NCBI GenBank assembly: GCA_013368325.1
Contig: JAACJK010000114.1
Coordinates: 124,001-188,000, forward strand
Length of the DNA: 64,000 nt
Origin: Ephemerocybe angulata
Lineage: Eukaryota; Basidiomycota; Agaricomycetes; Agaricales; Psathyrellaceae
Direction of reading: 5' to 3'
Under the pieces are notes generated by a model, which ran no database searches, was not told the DNA's origin, and saw only the letters and a list, made by a program, of their open reading frames with translations. Both the position numbers and the translations under genes were made by a program. Shown here piece by piece: positions 45,554-56,951 of the stretch; positions within the stretch are counted from its first letter, which is position 1, and the number at the start of each line of letters is the position of its first letter.

Positions 45554-46743
45554 TTAGAAGTCGACATTTGTGTCACTGGGAGATAGGCGATTGTGTTAGT
45601 GCATGTTTCGAGTGCGGAGAGAGTTTTCCTACAAGATGTATGAGGAGCCAGCATGGTCACCATTTCGTGCATGGTGGGCCCTGGAGTATTCCGCAACACG
45701 TCGTTCAAAGAAATTGGCTTTACCCTGCATGGATATAAGGTCCATCCAGTGGAATGGGTTGAGCACGTTGTAGGCCTTTTCAGCACCTAAGCTGATTAAC
45801 AGCCTATCGGCGACGTAGCGGACGTACTGCGCCATTTGCGGCGCATTCATTCCAATTAGGGAGCAGGGTAAGGCGTCTTTGTGTAGTTAGTGTGTGTCGT
45901 GTCATGGGAGCTGGGTATTAGACTTACCTGTTATGAAGTCGACCTCGATATCTACCGCTTCCGTTATAATTCGGGTGATTGTCGATGAGTCTGGGCGAGA
46001 GTTAAGGTGGGTGAGGAGAGTGCACGCGAAGTCGGTGTGTAGGGCTTCGTCTCTGCTTATGAGCTCGTTCGAGAATGTTAGTCCTGGCATCAAACCTCGC
46101 TTCTTCAACCAGAAGATAGCAGCGAAGGATGCTGAGAAGAAAATACCCTCGACGGCAGCAAAGGCGACAAGGCGTATGGCGAAGTTGTCGTTTTTGTTGC
46201 TGATCCATTGCAGGGCCCACTGTGCTTTTCGCGCTACACATGGGATGGTTTCGATGGCGTGGAAGAGGCGATGCCGTTCAGCTGGTTCGGCAATGAGGGT
46301 ATCGATGAGTAGGGAGTAAGTTTCTGAATGAATGTTTTCTGTCATGATCTGGAAGCCATAGAACGCTCGCGCTTCCGCGATTTGGACGTCGCTAGAAAAG
46401 CGTTCGACGAGATTCTCATTGACAATGCCGTCAGAGGAAGCGAAAAAGGCGAGGACATGGGAGATGAAGTGGCGTTCGTTATTGGTCAAGGTGAGCCAGT
46501 GCGCTATGTCGTCCTTGAGGTCGATTTCTTCTGTGGTCCAGAATCCAGATTGTGCGGTCTTATACATCGCCCATAGCTATCATTACATGAGTAAAGGTCG
46601 ATGAACAGTGAGTGAATACGAACGTCTGGGTACTTGATGGGATAGATGAGGAATCTATCCGTTGAAGGCTGCAAGATTGGCTCGGTGGGTTTGGGTGGGT
46701 GCATGAGAATTGGCTTTTGGAGAGTGTGTCGTGTGGAAGACAT
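45554..46743 (-). CDS. Ribonucleotide reductase small subunit (class Ia R2)
   Basis: Exons 46743-46624, 46576-45928, 45876-45633 and 45575-45554 join in frame to 344 residues, with introns of 47-57 bp. With the large subunit it reduces ribonucleotides to deoxyribonucleotides; R2 houses the diiron-tyrosyl radical. All iron ligands are in place: Asp89, Glu120, His123, Glu183, Glu217 and His220, with the radical Tyr at 127. The family blocks [37 protein letters not shown] and [11 protein letters not shown] are intact. The last 22-bp exon supplies the acidic C-terminal tail (FDTNVDF) that docks on the large subunit, so the gene looks functional. The N-terminal extension is short for a fungal R2. 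No large subunit lies nearby. Captured host gene or element-specific version: undecided. Confidence 0.93.
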
Positions 46744-46976
46744 CTTTTTGTATACTTTTGTGAAGAGGCTGACGATCTTGGTTCAGTGGTGAATTAAGTG
46801 AATGCCTGACGGGTAGCTGACGGGGTTGAAATCGGTCTCTGATGTTGGGCGGGCGGAAAGAATGATATTATAAGGGTCGGCAAGTAGTTGTACTATAGGC
46901 GGGGAGGGGGATACAAAGGAGTGGAATGCAATGATATTGCTAGTATTAGTGTGAAAGAGACATGAGGTGGGACTGT

Positions 46977-48439
46977 TTAGTGGGCACGACCTTTACCCTT
47001 TTTGTCCTTCTGGGTTGATTTCACAGGAATGTCGCCTTCCATGGGGTCGCTGTCATCAGAGCTGTTCTTTTGCTTCTTAACAACATCTTCGGCGATGGGG
47101 GCACTTCCAAACTCTGCAAAGGCGGAGGTGCGCTTACTGCCTGTTGCGGGAGATTCAGGGCGAGCTTGAGGCATGGAGGACACGGTTGCTGGAACTTCTG
47201 GTTCTTCGTCTGACTCTCGAATGACTTTGATGGCCTCGGCATAGGCTTGAAGGACCTGGAGAGTTTTTAGTAATATATCCAGGAGTAACAAAGGAGTTAG
47301 ATGTACAGGTGCGGCCTTGCCAGGAATATGCCAGACTTGAAACTTGATGTCGAGCATGAGGTCCGTGCCAGGCTTCAGAACGAGTGGGAGGTCCCATGGC
47401 CCAACCAATTTGTTGTTGATGTCGTAGACTTCGGGCTGCGTGAGCATCGCATGGATGTGGTTAAACAGGGCCCCGTTATGGTCGTGCAGCAAGGATACTG
47501 GATACATCGCCCCTAATCGGGGCTCTACACATAACATTCAGTAGAAGCTCAGGGTGCAAAGTTGAGTACCTACCTGGGTACACGGGGTCTCCAGTAGAAG
47601 AAGACACTGTTTCTTCAGGTTTAGAAGACAGGTTACCATCGTTGCCTTCAGTGGGCACGCTTGAGGTGGATGAACCATCGGCTGTACCACCAATTGTGCT
47701 GATTTTGACCTTCGCGCGTGGTGCATTAGGCTGACGGTCATCCTTCTTGCCTGCTGCTTTTGCTTTGGGTGGAACTTTGTAGGTGGGCGCCATGACGACA
47801 CGCAGAGCACGTTGGCGTCCGTCTGGCCCTGTCGCAAGAATACCGCTTCCGGCCGACTACAATGAAGAATAGTTAGTGGCAGTATAGTAATAAAAGGACA
47901 AAAAGACGCACCCCATTCGCAGCCCTGACGCCTTCTTCAATAGCCTCCAGCTCAATCTCAACATTCTCGAAAGCCTTCTGTAGCACTTCGGGGTACGCGT
48001 CAGTGGGGCAAATGAGCATTGTCACATTTCGGACGGTGGCACTGTCGCCAATAGTCTAGATGGAATCAGTGGAAATTAGTGAATGTGTTGTAGGAAGCAA
48101 GGTTGGTCTTACCATACGGTCACCCGAAGGACTGAAGTTGCCTTGAGCACTGATCTTGGTGCCCCAAACCCTCGGAGCGAGTTGCCCAAAGATGGTGGTC
48201 CGGAAGGGTGTGCCACCGTCATGGAGCCACTGGTAGGTGGTGGTAGCCCACGACCCAGGAGAGCTGGGGTTATTGTACAGCGGGGCATAGTCGACGTTGA
48301 ACGTCACTTCTCCCGAACCCAACCAGTCCTTGGGGCGGGCGGTGATTTCAGCTGCAATTTGAGCATAGGCGCTAAGGGTCTTCATAGCATTAGAGGTAGG
48401 GATGATGTCGCTGGTAGCAGAGGTCGAGGAGGTTGCCAT
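46977..48439 (-). CDS. Unknown protein of the 13.5-kb element
   Basis: Exons 48439-48113, 48055-47912, 47856-47574 and 47524-46977 join in frame (433 residues). A further 51-bp GT-AG segment with a CTAAC branch lies in the last exon and could also be removed without shifting the frame (416 residues). I do not recognise the protein. The N-terminal 110 residues look folded (many Trp/Tyr, WLGSGEVTFNVDY). A second folded part around 255-330 follows a Ser/Thr-rich linker. The C-terminus is low complexity and strongly basic (KDKKGKGR). It lies between the helicase and RNR genes. A single-strand DNA binding role would fit rolling-circle elements but nothing in the sequence proves it. Confidence 0.68.
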
Positions 48440-48613
48440 GGTGGTAGATGCTTGGTTAATATGAGAGGGGTCTATGCGAGAAGATGTAGTTGATCATAGA
48501 TTGAAGTGGTTGTTGGTGTGGGGCGATAGAATTGGGTTTTTAAAGGGTGTTGTTCTCCTTTCCAAGTGTGTGAGTCATGTTTCAGAATATTGTTTCAGGA
48601 GCTCAGTGCGACA

Positions 48614-51600
48614 TTATGATTGTCTTGGTAGCCAGGAGGCTAGGTTGATTTTGCGGCGTTTAGGGGTGGGTTCAGGTGGTGATTCACGCCGGTCTGAATT
48701 GGCTACTGGTTGTGTGTCGGTAGTCTGAGTGGTGCTGGGCAGGGGAGAGGTGGGTAACACAGATGTAGAGGGTGACGGCTCGGGCGGTTGTGCATGAGTG
48801 TGCGTGAGACGGGTCTTCTGTCGGCGAGGGGTGATGGAGTTCAGACTTGAGTTTGAAGCTGCAGTTAGTGTTGGCTTTATGCGTTCCTCAATGACTCCAA
48901 TATCTTTAGCGATTCTACGGGTTTGGAGGGCATTCCTATTTGTAGGTGAGGTAACGCTAGTGATTGGGATACTATAGTCCTCATCTGGGATGCATTCTTC
49001 ATTGGCCGTTGACCTCAGTCTCGTTCTGTTTGGCAGACGCTCGAGTCTATGATATTCTGAACGTAAATCACGAACGGGCATCCGTCGAAGGACTTGCCAA
49101 TCAAATGGTCGTTGAATGTAAAGGTGGTCAAAGGATTTCACACGGGATAACATGACATAGGGCTCTGCGGTAGTTCTAACATTTTTTAAATCGACTATGA
49201 CCTTGTCCAGTGTTCTACTTTGTGCTTTATACACTGTCATAGCGAATGCAGGGACTATTGCAACCTGCGTTCTTGAAAAACTGAGATCTCGCTTGCCATA
49301 AAACCCTCGAATTCGACCTTGGGATGTTTCTCGCATGACCATGAATTCATTGGGCGCTAAATCACCGATGACTGCTCCATTTAGTGAGGGAGTGTAAATT
49401 ATACAGGATTGCAGAATACGCTGTCCATGGTCATCGATAGTGTACTTCAAGGTTCGAAGAGTGCCAATGACACCGTTTACGATTCCTGCAGCTACATCAA
49501 AGTTCTGTATTAACATTATAGGCATGCCAATAACTAACGCCATCTTTCCAAGCCTGAATCCTGTATTACTTCCAGAGATTGAATTAAGGCGGTCTTTCAA
49601 TGGACCAGGACCGACAATTGTGCGACGTACAGTGTCAATGGAATGGTACCAATGTATGTCACGTTGAGTCGCGAGTGCGAACGCTTCTGTGGCAGCGATG
49701 TTGAGTTCGTCTTTGGTTTGATTGCTGGAGACAAGTATTGGGGTTGTGAAACCGTCTGGCCGTAAGGGAGGTGGTATGTTTTGCAGTACTCTTGAATTTA
49801 ACATATGGTAGTCTTCTGAAGTCGTCGCACCTATTCGGACGCGATGAAGCAAGTCAATGAAGTCGTTTGCGCCAGTGCCATATTGGCGCATGGTTTCATG
49901 TAGTGTTACGCAAACTGTCATTGAGTACCAGAGTAACTTACCGAAAATTTTGTTCTGACCTTTTGCTGTTCCTTCGCTGTTGCGTTGCACAGATTGGTAT
50001 AAACCTTGATCACTTATTGGGGGTAGTTGCATGAAATCCCCTGCGAAGATGATGTTCACCCCACCAAATGGTTTACTGTTCTCTTTAGCGACTGCTAAGG
50101 CTTCGTTTAATTCACTCATGAGCCGACAGCCCACCATCGAGAACTCATCAATGATAAAATAGTCTACGCAGGACCACACAGATATTAGCTCCCGCCGTTG
50201 GGGAGAATTCTCAGCTGGAATGCCATGTCCAAGTGAAAGGGCAAAATGGAGGGTCATACCATCGATGTTGTTTGCTGCGACCCCGGTATAAGCGCACACT
50301 CGGATATTGTAAGCCCGATTGAGTAAAGTGAATAGTGCAGTAATAGCAGATATGACGGTTGACTTGCCTGTCCCTGCAGCACCTGCGAGGACCATTCGAA
50401 GTTGTTCACAGGGAAGACCACGTGAGGTTCGGCGTAAGTGATGTACAACATTTTGAAAAGCTTCGTTTTGCTCCCTGTTTAATGGGTATCGCCACAGAAT
50501 ACCACCCACAAAACGAGTTATCTCCCTTTGCCATAACCGTTCGGATTCTTCAGGTGTATGAGGTCCAACAATGCAGGTGGTGTATTGTGGGAGCAATGTT
50601 GCAGATATGCAGGATATGGACGCTTGGGGAATATCAGGCGTTGATGGCGACTGGGAATCAGGAGGCATAAGGCGTAAAGCACGCTCTTCAGCGGTGGCAG
50701 CCGCGTCCTTCCAGGCCTTTCTCCTAAGCTTATATACTTGTCGTATATGCTGCTCTCTTTCTTTATCAGTATTAGTTGCAATAGAAGCAGACACAGTAGG
50801 GATGGGAGAGCTGAGGTCATGGCCGTATGCTGTCCTGTAAAATGAGATGCACTGCTCACTCAGTGCGCTGCTCATAATATTGGACCCAATCAGGGCAAGG
50901 ACATTATCTTGTACGTCGCGCGAAGTGATGTCAAGATATCGAGAACGCTGTTCATCCATCTGGAGAAGAGTGTCAAGAGTATCTGCCTCAACGAGGGCAT
51001 CAAGGGAATCATCGTCATCAATTGCTCTGTTCCTGGCTTCGAATTGTGGAAATGAGGTTGCTAAGTTTGTATTGCTTTCACGAGCTTTTGCACGGCGTTG
51101 GGCATTGTGGTCATCTCTGCTGTCACGACATTCATGTAATAATTGCATATTTTGAATGCGGCGAAGGCTGCCATTAGGTGCGTGTTCTTCCCAGGACTGG
51201 TACGCAGCCTCCCAAGAGTCCTTTCCCTCTAAAAGATCTAGAGGCGTATACCATGGCTTGAAAAATATGAGCATTAACCGATTATGGTCACGCAGTTCAG
51301 ACTTTCGGTCTCGGCGGGGAATGGAGGGCCCAATAGGGACAGGAACCCAGCGTTGAAGAGGGTGAACTACACGTAGTACATGTGAATGACTTTGAGGATG
51401 ACCAGCTTTGAGTGGATAAGTAGGGCGCCGAGGATCAGTAGAAAATAGCAATGGATTGTGCCTCTCTGCATCTGTGGGGTTCTGGTTAGTGCCAGATTGC
51501 AGTGGTGTTGAATTATTATCCGTACTCCTCTCGTCGTCCTCATCATCCAAATCAATTTCGCTAGTGGCATCGTTTGAGTGGGGCGATTCAGAAGTACTGC

Positions 51601-51829
51601 ATGGAACAGTTGTGCGAGACCGTGGGCGCTTAACTTTTTCAATATGTGTTACATACTCCCATAGCGATACAGCTTGAAGATCGTCGCTGCGGTGAGTATA
51701 ATCCTCTAGTAATGTCAATCGAGTGACTAAATCTCCAGACGTTGTGACGTCCACAGTCACATCATTGTCAGCAGGCTCTGGAATTTCGTTTGCATGAGGA
51801 ATACGGGCATGGCAGTGAGGCTCAGAGGT
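48614..51829 (-). CDS. Pif1-type helicase part of a Helitron-like Rep-helicase
   Basis: About 1,050 residues are open on the minus strand to the stop at 48614. There is no proper ATG at the 5' end; the frame continues upstream of the Rep stop (51757) to a run of six C at 51835-51830 (coding strand), so it probably continues the Rep protein by one -1 shift. Motifs of the Pif1/Helitron helicase, 5'-3' DNA unwinding: Walker A AGAAGTGKST, Walker B FIIDEFSM, motif III GDFMQLPP, motif V/VI VYKAQSRTLDKV and VMLSRVKS. The segment right after the junction contains LEDYTHRSDDLQ, which in Helitron proteins lies between Rep and helicase, supporting one original protein. The C-terminus is a low-complexity, basic tail. 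Confidence 0.85.
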   Translation of the reverse strand, partial: TSEPHCHARIPHANEIPEPADNDVTVDVTTSGDLVTRLTLLEDYTHRSDDLQAVSLWEYVTHIEKVKRPRSRTTVPCSTSESPHSNDATSEIDLDDEDDERSTDNNSTPLQSGTNQNPTDAERHNPLLFSTDPRRPTYPLKAGHPQSHSHVLRVVHPLQRWVPVPIGPSIPRRDRKSELRDHNRLMLIFFKPWYTPLDLLEGKDSWEAAYQSWEEHAPNGSLRRIQNMQLLHECRDSRDDHNAQRRAKARESNTNLATSFPQFEARNRAIDDDDSLDALVEADTLDTLLQMDEQRSRYLDITSRDVQDNVLALIGSNIMSSALSEQCISFYRTAYGHDLSSPIPTVSASIATNTDKEREQHIRQVYKLRRKAWKDAAATAEERALRLMPPDSQSPSTPDIPQASISCISATLLPQYTTCIVGPHTPEESERLWQREITRFVGGILWRYPLNREQNEAFQNVVHHLRRTSRGLPCEQLRMVLAGAAGTGKSTVISAITALFTLLNRAYNIRVCAYTGVAANNIDGMTLHFALSLGHGIPAENSPQRRELISVWSCVDYFIIDEFSMVGCRLMSELNEALAVAKENSKPFGGVNIIFAGDFMQLPPISDQGLYQSVQRNSEGTAKGQNKIFGKLLWYSMTVCVTLHETMRQYGTGANDFIDLLHRVRIGATTSEDYHMLNSRVLQNIPPPLRPDGFTTPILVSSNQTKDELNIAATEAFALATQRDIHWYHSIDTVRRTIVGPGPLKDRLNSISGSNTGFRLGKMALVIGMPIMLIQNFDVAAGIVNGVIGTLRTLKYTIDDHGQRILQSCIIYTPSLNGAVIGDLAPNEFMVMRETSQGRIRGFYGKRDLSFSRTQVAIVPAFAMTVYKAQSRTLDKVIVDLKNVRTTAEPYVMLSRVKSFDHLYIQRPFDWQVLRRMPVRDLRSEYHRLERLPNRTRLRSTANEECIPDEDYSIPITSVTSPTNRNALQTRRIAKDIGVIEERIKPTLTAASNSSLNSITPRRQKTRLTHTHAQPPEPSPSTSVLPTSPLPSTTQTTDTQPVANSDRRESPPEPTPKRRKINLASWLPRQS

Positions 51830-54800
51830 GGGGGGATTGCGCCTTCTTGTGAGGAAGCAGGATCAATATGGGCATCTTGTGGAGCTAGAATGTCAGCACT
51901 ATCCACGGAATCTGGATCAATAGCACGCACAAAACTCGGCCAATACAAAGAACGGAAAGAGTGACTGGTGTAATAATCCTGGTGTCCAAGAAGGAAAGAC
52001 ATTACTTGTTGTGCTGACATTTCCTGATTAGCGACCATAGCAAATGCGCACTTATGAAGGACTGATCTTGCTCGATCTGTAATGTCACAGGTTTCCTGAT
52101 CATAAGCGCCCAATCTATAAATCGCAGCTTCTAAGGCGGCATACGCTACATGAGTCTTCAGTTGAGATTTAGTTATATAGTCAGTTACATAATACAATAC
52201 AGCTTTTGCAGCAGTGCCCGAGTTTAAGAACTTTATGTCCATATTACACCGTAGTGCCTCTAGCATCGTATCATTGTAATTATTGCAAAGGCCATCGAGA
52301 TCTCTTAGAAACAATTCTCCTGACTCCATGTCCCAGTATGTCTCTGATCTGAAGTTATCAGCAGACATGTTGAAGCGACATTCTTTCGCGTTAGGATTGC
52401 AATACGCATACTTGTAGCATGTGCCAGAGTGAGTGTGATGCTGGCGTCGGGTGGCTAAACGGTGAAGATCTTTGGCTCGCCGTAGCACGGTGTCCTCATC
52501 AGTAGCAGGTTGGAAACCACGCACGGCACTGGGATCAAATCTAGAGGAGGGGATATCACAGTCTGGTAAAGGATCTGGAGGAATTGAGGTTGATATAACG
52601 GCGTCTAAGTATTCCGTCATGCGAGAACGAAAACCTCCATCAACCAATATGCGTGATTTGAGTTCGTCTGGATTGGGCGCGCCATGTAACCATACAAACA
52701 TGTGGCAATGTAGAGTCCCCCGTCCCTGTGCCTCAACCATTCCATAGTACCCACTAACGTAGCCTAGTAACCCAAGACGACTATAATCATCAATTGACCC
52801 AAAGTTCAAAAGTGCAGATATAAATGCAGCCATGTACTTATGAAAAAAAGATGCTCCCACTGTTGGATTTCTTGCAATGAGGCAAGACTGGCTAAAATAT
52901 CGAGGTACATCACCATCGAGCATATTATCGATATCAATATCATTACCAGATATCACTTGCACCAAGGGATTATACATGTCCGCTGGGTTCACGGTAATGA
53001 AGAAACTAGGCATGCCTAATTCAACCATTAGGGCACGAATTTCATTTCGGCGGGCTTTCTTGGAAGACGCAGACCCTGGAACATGGTTTGTGAGGACATT
53101 TATTTCGTGCATCAATCGGACGACTCGACGCTCTTCATCATTAATGGGCACGAATTTTCCAGGCTGTTGCATTTTCTCGGTAACAACGTGCACTGTCAGA
53201 TCAGATATCGCCCCAAACTCTTCTGCAAAACGCTGGAAGTTGGCCTTTTTAACCTTGAATGCGGTTCTACGAAGAACTTCTCGCCGTTGGGTTATGTTAA
53301 AAGCTGTGAATAAAAAGGAATAGTGCGTCTGAAAACGGCGATCATGCAAGGAGAAGCAATGGCGAAGGTGACGAACGAGAGAAAGAGGGGTACTCCTCCG
53401 CTGGTCCTCAAAACCGCCAAGTCCGTATGGAAATAAAGTAGGATACATCATAGGAAACAGTGAAGGGTTGTTGAATTCAGTCATAGGCTCGGGGCCATGC
53501 GGGACTTGTACATGGCCACCATCGAGATCTTTAACATGCCGTGCAGCTGCAATGCGGAGCTGCGATGATGTCGCTGTATCAGCAAGGTTCGTAACTATGG
53601 TCTTCGTGAAGTCCACCGGCAAGTTTGGGGGAAGAGAAGGATCATCTCCAAAAGGAAGAGCGTCGTCAAGCATATCAAGGGAAGGAGGCTCAGTCGGAGA
53701 AGATATGGGAGCACTGTTATCATATCCACTGGTGAGTGTATCAATCGAGGATGTGGATAAGTGCGTATTTACTTTTACAGGCAACAGTATTTCATCATCC
53801 ACAATTGCATTAAGGACATCGTAGTCAATTTCAATATCTTCGTATAATGGATTGTTCACCTTCAGCCATTCCAGAGCTCTGCGAACACGGTAAGGGCGGA
53901 TACATAATGGCTTTGCTTTCTTCTTCAACCAGTCCTGACTCGGTGGGGCTGAACCAACGAAGACAACAGCAATAGGATTTGCCAACTCCTCTAAACTTGG
54001 TGGTAATGTTGCTGCGACTGCAGAGGCATCCTGAGGATATATAACGATATTACCCCGGAACCCCCGTTGAGCCGTAGCCTGCTTAGAGTTATCAGAATTA
54101 GGGTCCGTGTCCCCGTCAGGGACATCTGACGCGTTATCATGACAATCTTCACGTAGCTGAATGACCCATACTTTAGAGCGACACCTTGCAACCATTGCCT
54201 CTTCAACGATGGTCAAATCAGCTAATTCTGTAGGTACAGTGCCGATGTACGTGTGATTTGCCAGAGACAAAGGTGGGATTCGACCACTGCTTTGTGAATT
54301 AAAACACACCTTGCAAAGTCGCAGCATGTGACGACTCGTATGATCCAAAAAAACCCCGGCAGGCTCAAGAAGAACACTCTGCTGTGATAGAAATGGCCTC
54401 TGATCAATGAAGCAGGTAGAGGATGGAGAAGAGTACGTACTGTCATGGGGAACAGAAGTACCTTCACAATATCTGACATCAGGGCGGCGGAAGCATTCAA
54501 AGTTGATTTCGGAGGCAGGAACTGTGCGACACTCATCGAGAGGGAAATCGGCAGCACACGAAGCACATGTATACATACGGGCAGATGCAGAGGAAGTTAA
54601 ATCACGAAACCGCATTAGGCATTCATTCTTCACATCTTCAGTTGGAATATGGGGCCAGGTTCGCTGCAGTTCAGCCAGTATACCAGTTTCAGTTTGTTGG
54701 GTATCGGAAGATGTGTTATTGTCGTTCCAGTGTAAAAGACGAGAACGAAGATGACGGATGTATCCCATCACAATGGACTGTAGTTCACGACGACCAGCAC

Positions 54801-56122
54801 TTGCACGGTGTTCCAATCGTAGAATGGGTAACAGTTCCCGCAAGGTTCCCAATGGAAACGCATTGCGCATGGCCGTGAGGATACGAACCAGATGGACGAC
54901 ATCATTGAACTCGGGTGACGCATCAGGCGTGTCGTAGTCAATCCCAGAAAGGTTGGCATTGGAACTCGTTGAAGAGACTATGGATGCAAAGTGACGACAG
55001 GCTGGTGTGGTTACTTCGTCCGAAAAGTGTGAACATGCACAACGAGCGAAATGATCAATTAAAGAATTCTGTAGTGCCCACCGTGTCGTCGTAGGAGGGA
55101 AATACGAGAGCCCATGATTGCGTGCTAGATTGTGAAGGTATCCGATATCAAGATCTTCATAACAAGCAGAGAGAAGCGAAGGCACACTAGCAGAACGATC
55201 ACCAACACTGTTCCTCAACCGTATTTCCTCACGCGTGAACAAATTTTGTAGCCGCCGACGATACCGATAAGAAATACTGGGAAGAGGAAGGTGCAAACAA
55301 AGGGCAATGGATGTTAAGCGATCATCGCCAACGTCATCCACACACGCAATACTTAACGAGTGAAACAAAGATGTTGCCATTTCCAAATTTGAAGAGAAAC
55401 CAGAGCACAGTGTGGCACACCCTGAGAGAGAAGGATCAACCTCGTTTGAGGTTACACAACCACCCTCGAACACATGGCGAATTAAAGTTGGTCGTAATGC
55501 AGACGCACGTGGAGATATACCGACATGAGATAATCCATGAAGATCCATGAGTCGTCGCAATTGAGCAACGTCATTAGAAAAGGGCGATGCAAAGACACCA
55601 TGATCACAGGTAGACGCCAAAAATCGACAACATGTTTGCCGTCCATCTACGGGAACACATGTCTGTTGTGGTAAAACTGATGACGATGGGTCCGAAGAGC
55701 ATTGAGGTGAGGAACATGATTCAAGGTAGGCATCCGAGCCTGGCGTCTCAATATCAGAATTGATTCGCCCATTAGCGCCAAAGTGCAAAACGGAGGGAGC
55801 TAGCCCCGGATGGTCTAGCGAAGACAGTAAGCACATAGTACAATAAAAGATGCACAAACACACCAGGCACATCCACCACCATCAAAGACGACAGATCCAA
55901 ACCGAGAGCACCAAGTGTGTCCGAGCCAAGAACGATGTCTAGCCCAGGAGGAAGAACGACATAGACGGGAGAGAAAGGCACCGTCCATGCATGCATGGCT
56001 GCACGAGCTGTAAACTGCAAATTTGGGACCCGAGCAGGCTCGCCGACAGAGGACACAACAGTGTGCGGTAGGGTAGACCGAGCGACGGCGACAGGACGAT
56101 TGTTGACAGTGAAAGAGTACAT
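51757..56122 (-). CDS. Helitron-like Rep (HUH) protein
   Basis: Exon 1 56122-55864, 49-bp intron, exon 2 55814-51757; 1,438 residues to the stop in its own frame. ATG 56122 is preferred over 56170 because a TATATATA box overlaps the latter. The N-terminal 85 residues end in DIVLGSDTLGALGLD, loosely like a retropepsin-type fold. A long variable region follows, then a cysteine-rich zinc segment (CASC...C..C) with the block YIGTVPTELADLTIVEEAMVARCRS known from Helitron-associated proteins. The Helitron_like_N/Rep domain has MYPTLFPYG, the paired-His motif GTLHCHMFVW and the Tyr/Lys motif YYVTDYITK. It should nick and rejoin one strand to start rolling-circle replication. See the helicase entry for the frame change. 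Confidence 0.87.
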
Positions 56123-56164
56123 GATAGCAGCAAGATAAGACACGAGAAGAGTCGAGAATGGTAC

Positions 56165-56180
56165 AGACATATATATATGT
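56165..56180 (-). promoter_or_regulatory. TATATATA box upstream of the Rep gene
   Basis: An ATATATATATGT-type run lies 45-55 bp upstream of the chosen Rep ATG on the minus strand. Confidence 0.45.
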
Positions 56181-56478
56181 TACAGGGCAGTGGGGCATGA
56201 GACACAGATTTCATCGTCATTCTCATAGTGAAACTCGCAAGACACTGGACGGAATTATGTGGAGTTTTGAGTGCTCCAGAAACGTTTGAGACGAGTTGGC
56301 TGTAAGACCTGGCCAAATTTAGCACATTCACCCAGAAGGAGATAGGAGCGTACGGAGTGGTGATATCATAATGTTTAGAATGCTCTGCAGTTTGAGTAAG
56401 GACGACTATCGACGATAGTGGTGATAGGCAAAGTCCGAGGCTGCTCAAATCAACATAAGCGCAGTCAGCAACACAACG

Positions 56479-56757
56479 TTAACGAGGGCGAATACGAACA
56501 ATTTGCTGGTAATAGCGCCACTTCCTCAGGGCAGCACTCCCTTGCAAGTCCTCCTCCTTCTCCCAAGTATCTTCAGCCTCCGAACAGGTCAACCAGCGGA
56601 CGCGGTAAAAATAATCGTCGTCGAGCTGAATACAATCGACGATGTTGTTAATATACCAACGTGCATCTCCCTGGGCGTCGACTTCAGGGGGCAAACGAGA
56701 AATATTGGCAGAGCAGTAGGCGAGAGGAGGACGCTTGTAGGTAGGATCGTAGATCAT
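56479..56757 (-). CDS. Stand-alone chromodomain protein (right)
   Basis: A single exon of 92 residues. The segment WYINNIVDCIQLDDDYFYRV and then RWLTCSEAEDTWEKEEDL (about residues 34-72) has the chromodomain order of strand, strand, strand, helix with aromatic cage positions. The protein is essentially just the domain. It is the first gene of the minus-strand block. It is only distantly like the left chromodomain protein, so the two are not a recent duplication. Confidence 0.72.
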   Translation of the reverse strand: MIYDPTYKRPPLAYCSANISRLPPEVDAQGDARWYINNIVDCIQLDDDYFYRVRWLTCSEAEDTWEKEEDLQGSAALRKWRYYQQIVRIRPR

Positions 56758-56941
56758 GTTGAAATTAAGAGGTATGAAAAATGAAACTATCGAAAGAGCG
56801 AAAGATATCGCGTTTCACAAAGGGGAAAGGTGCGATGACGTGTGTTACTCCTCTAGTACGGTGGGAAGACTTCTCTAAAAACCCGGACCGATGACCCGCT
56901 TTTTGTTAGCCAGTTTTCGCTCCGACGGAGACCCACTACTT

Positions 56942-56951
56942 ACGTAGCGGG
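56942..56951. repeat. Internal inverted 10-mer paired with 44011-44020
   Basis: ACGTAGCGGG here is the exact complement of CCCGCTACGT at 44011-44020. Both lie just outside the gene block and inside the hAT subterminal zones. Similarity beyond the 10-mer is weak. It may mark the ends of a nested element. Confidence 0.4.
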
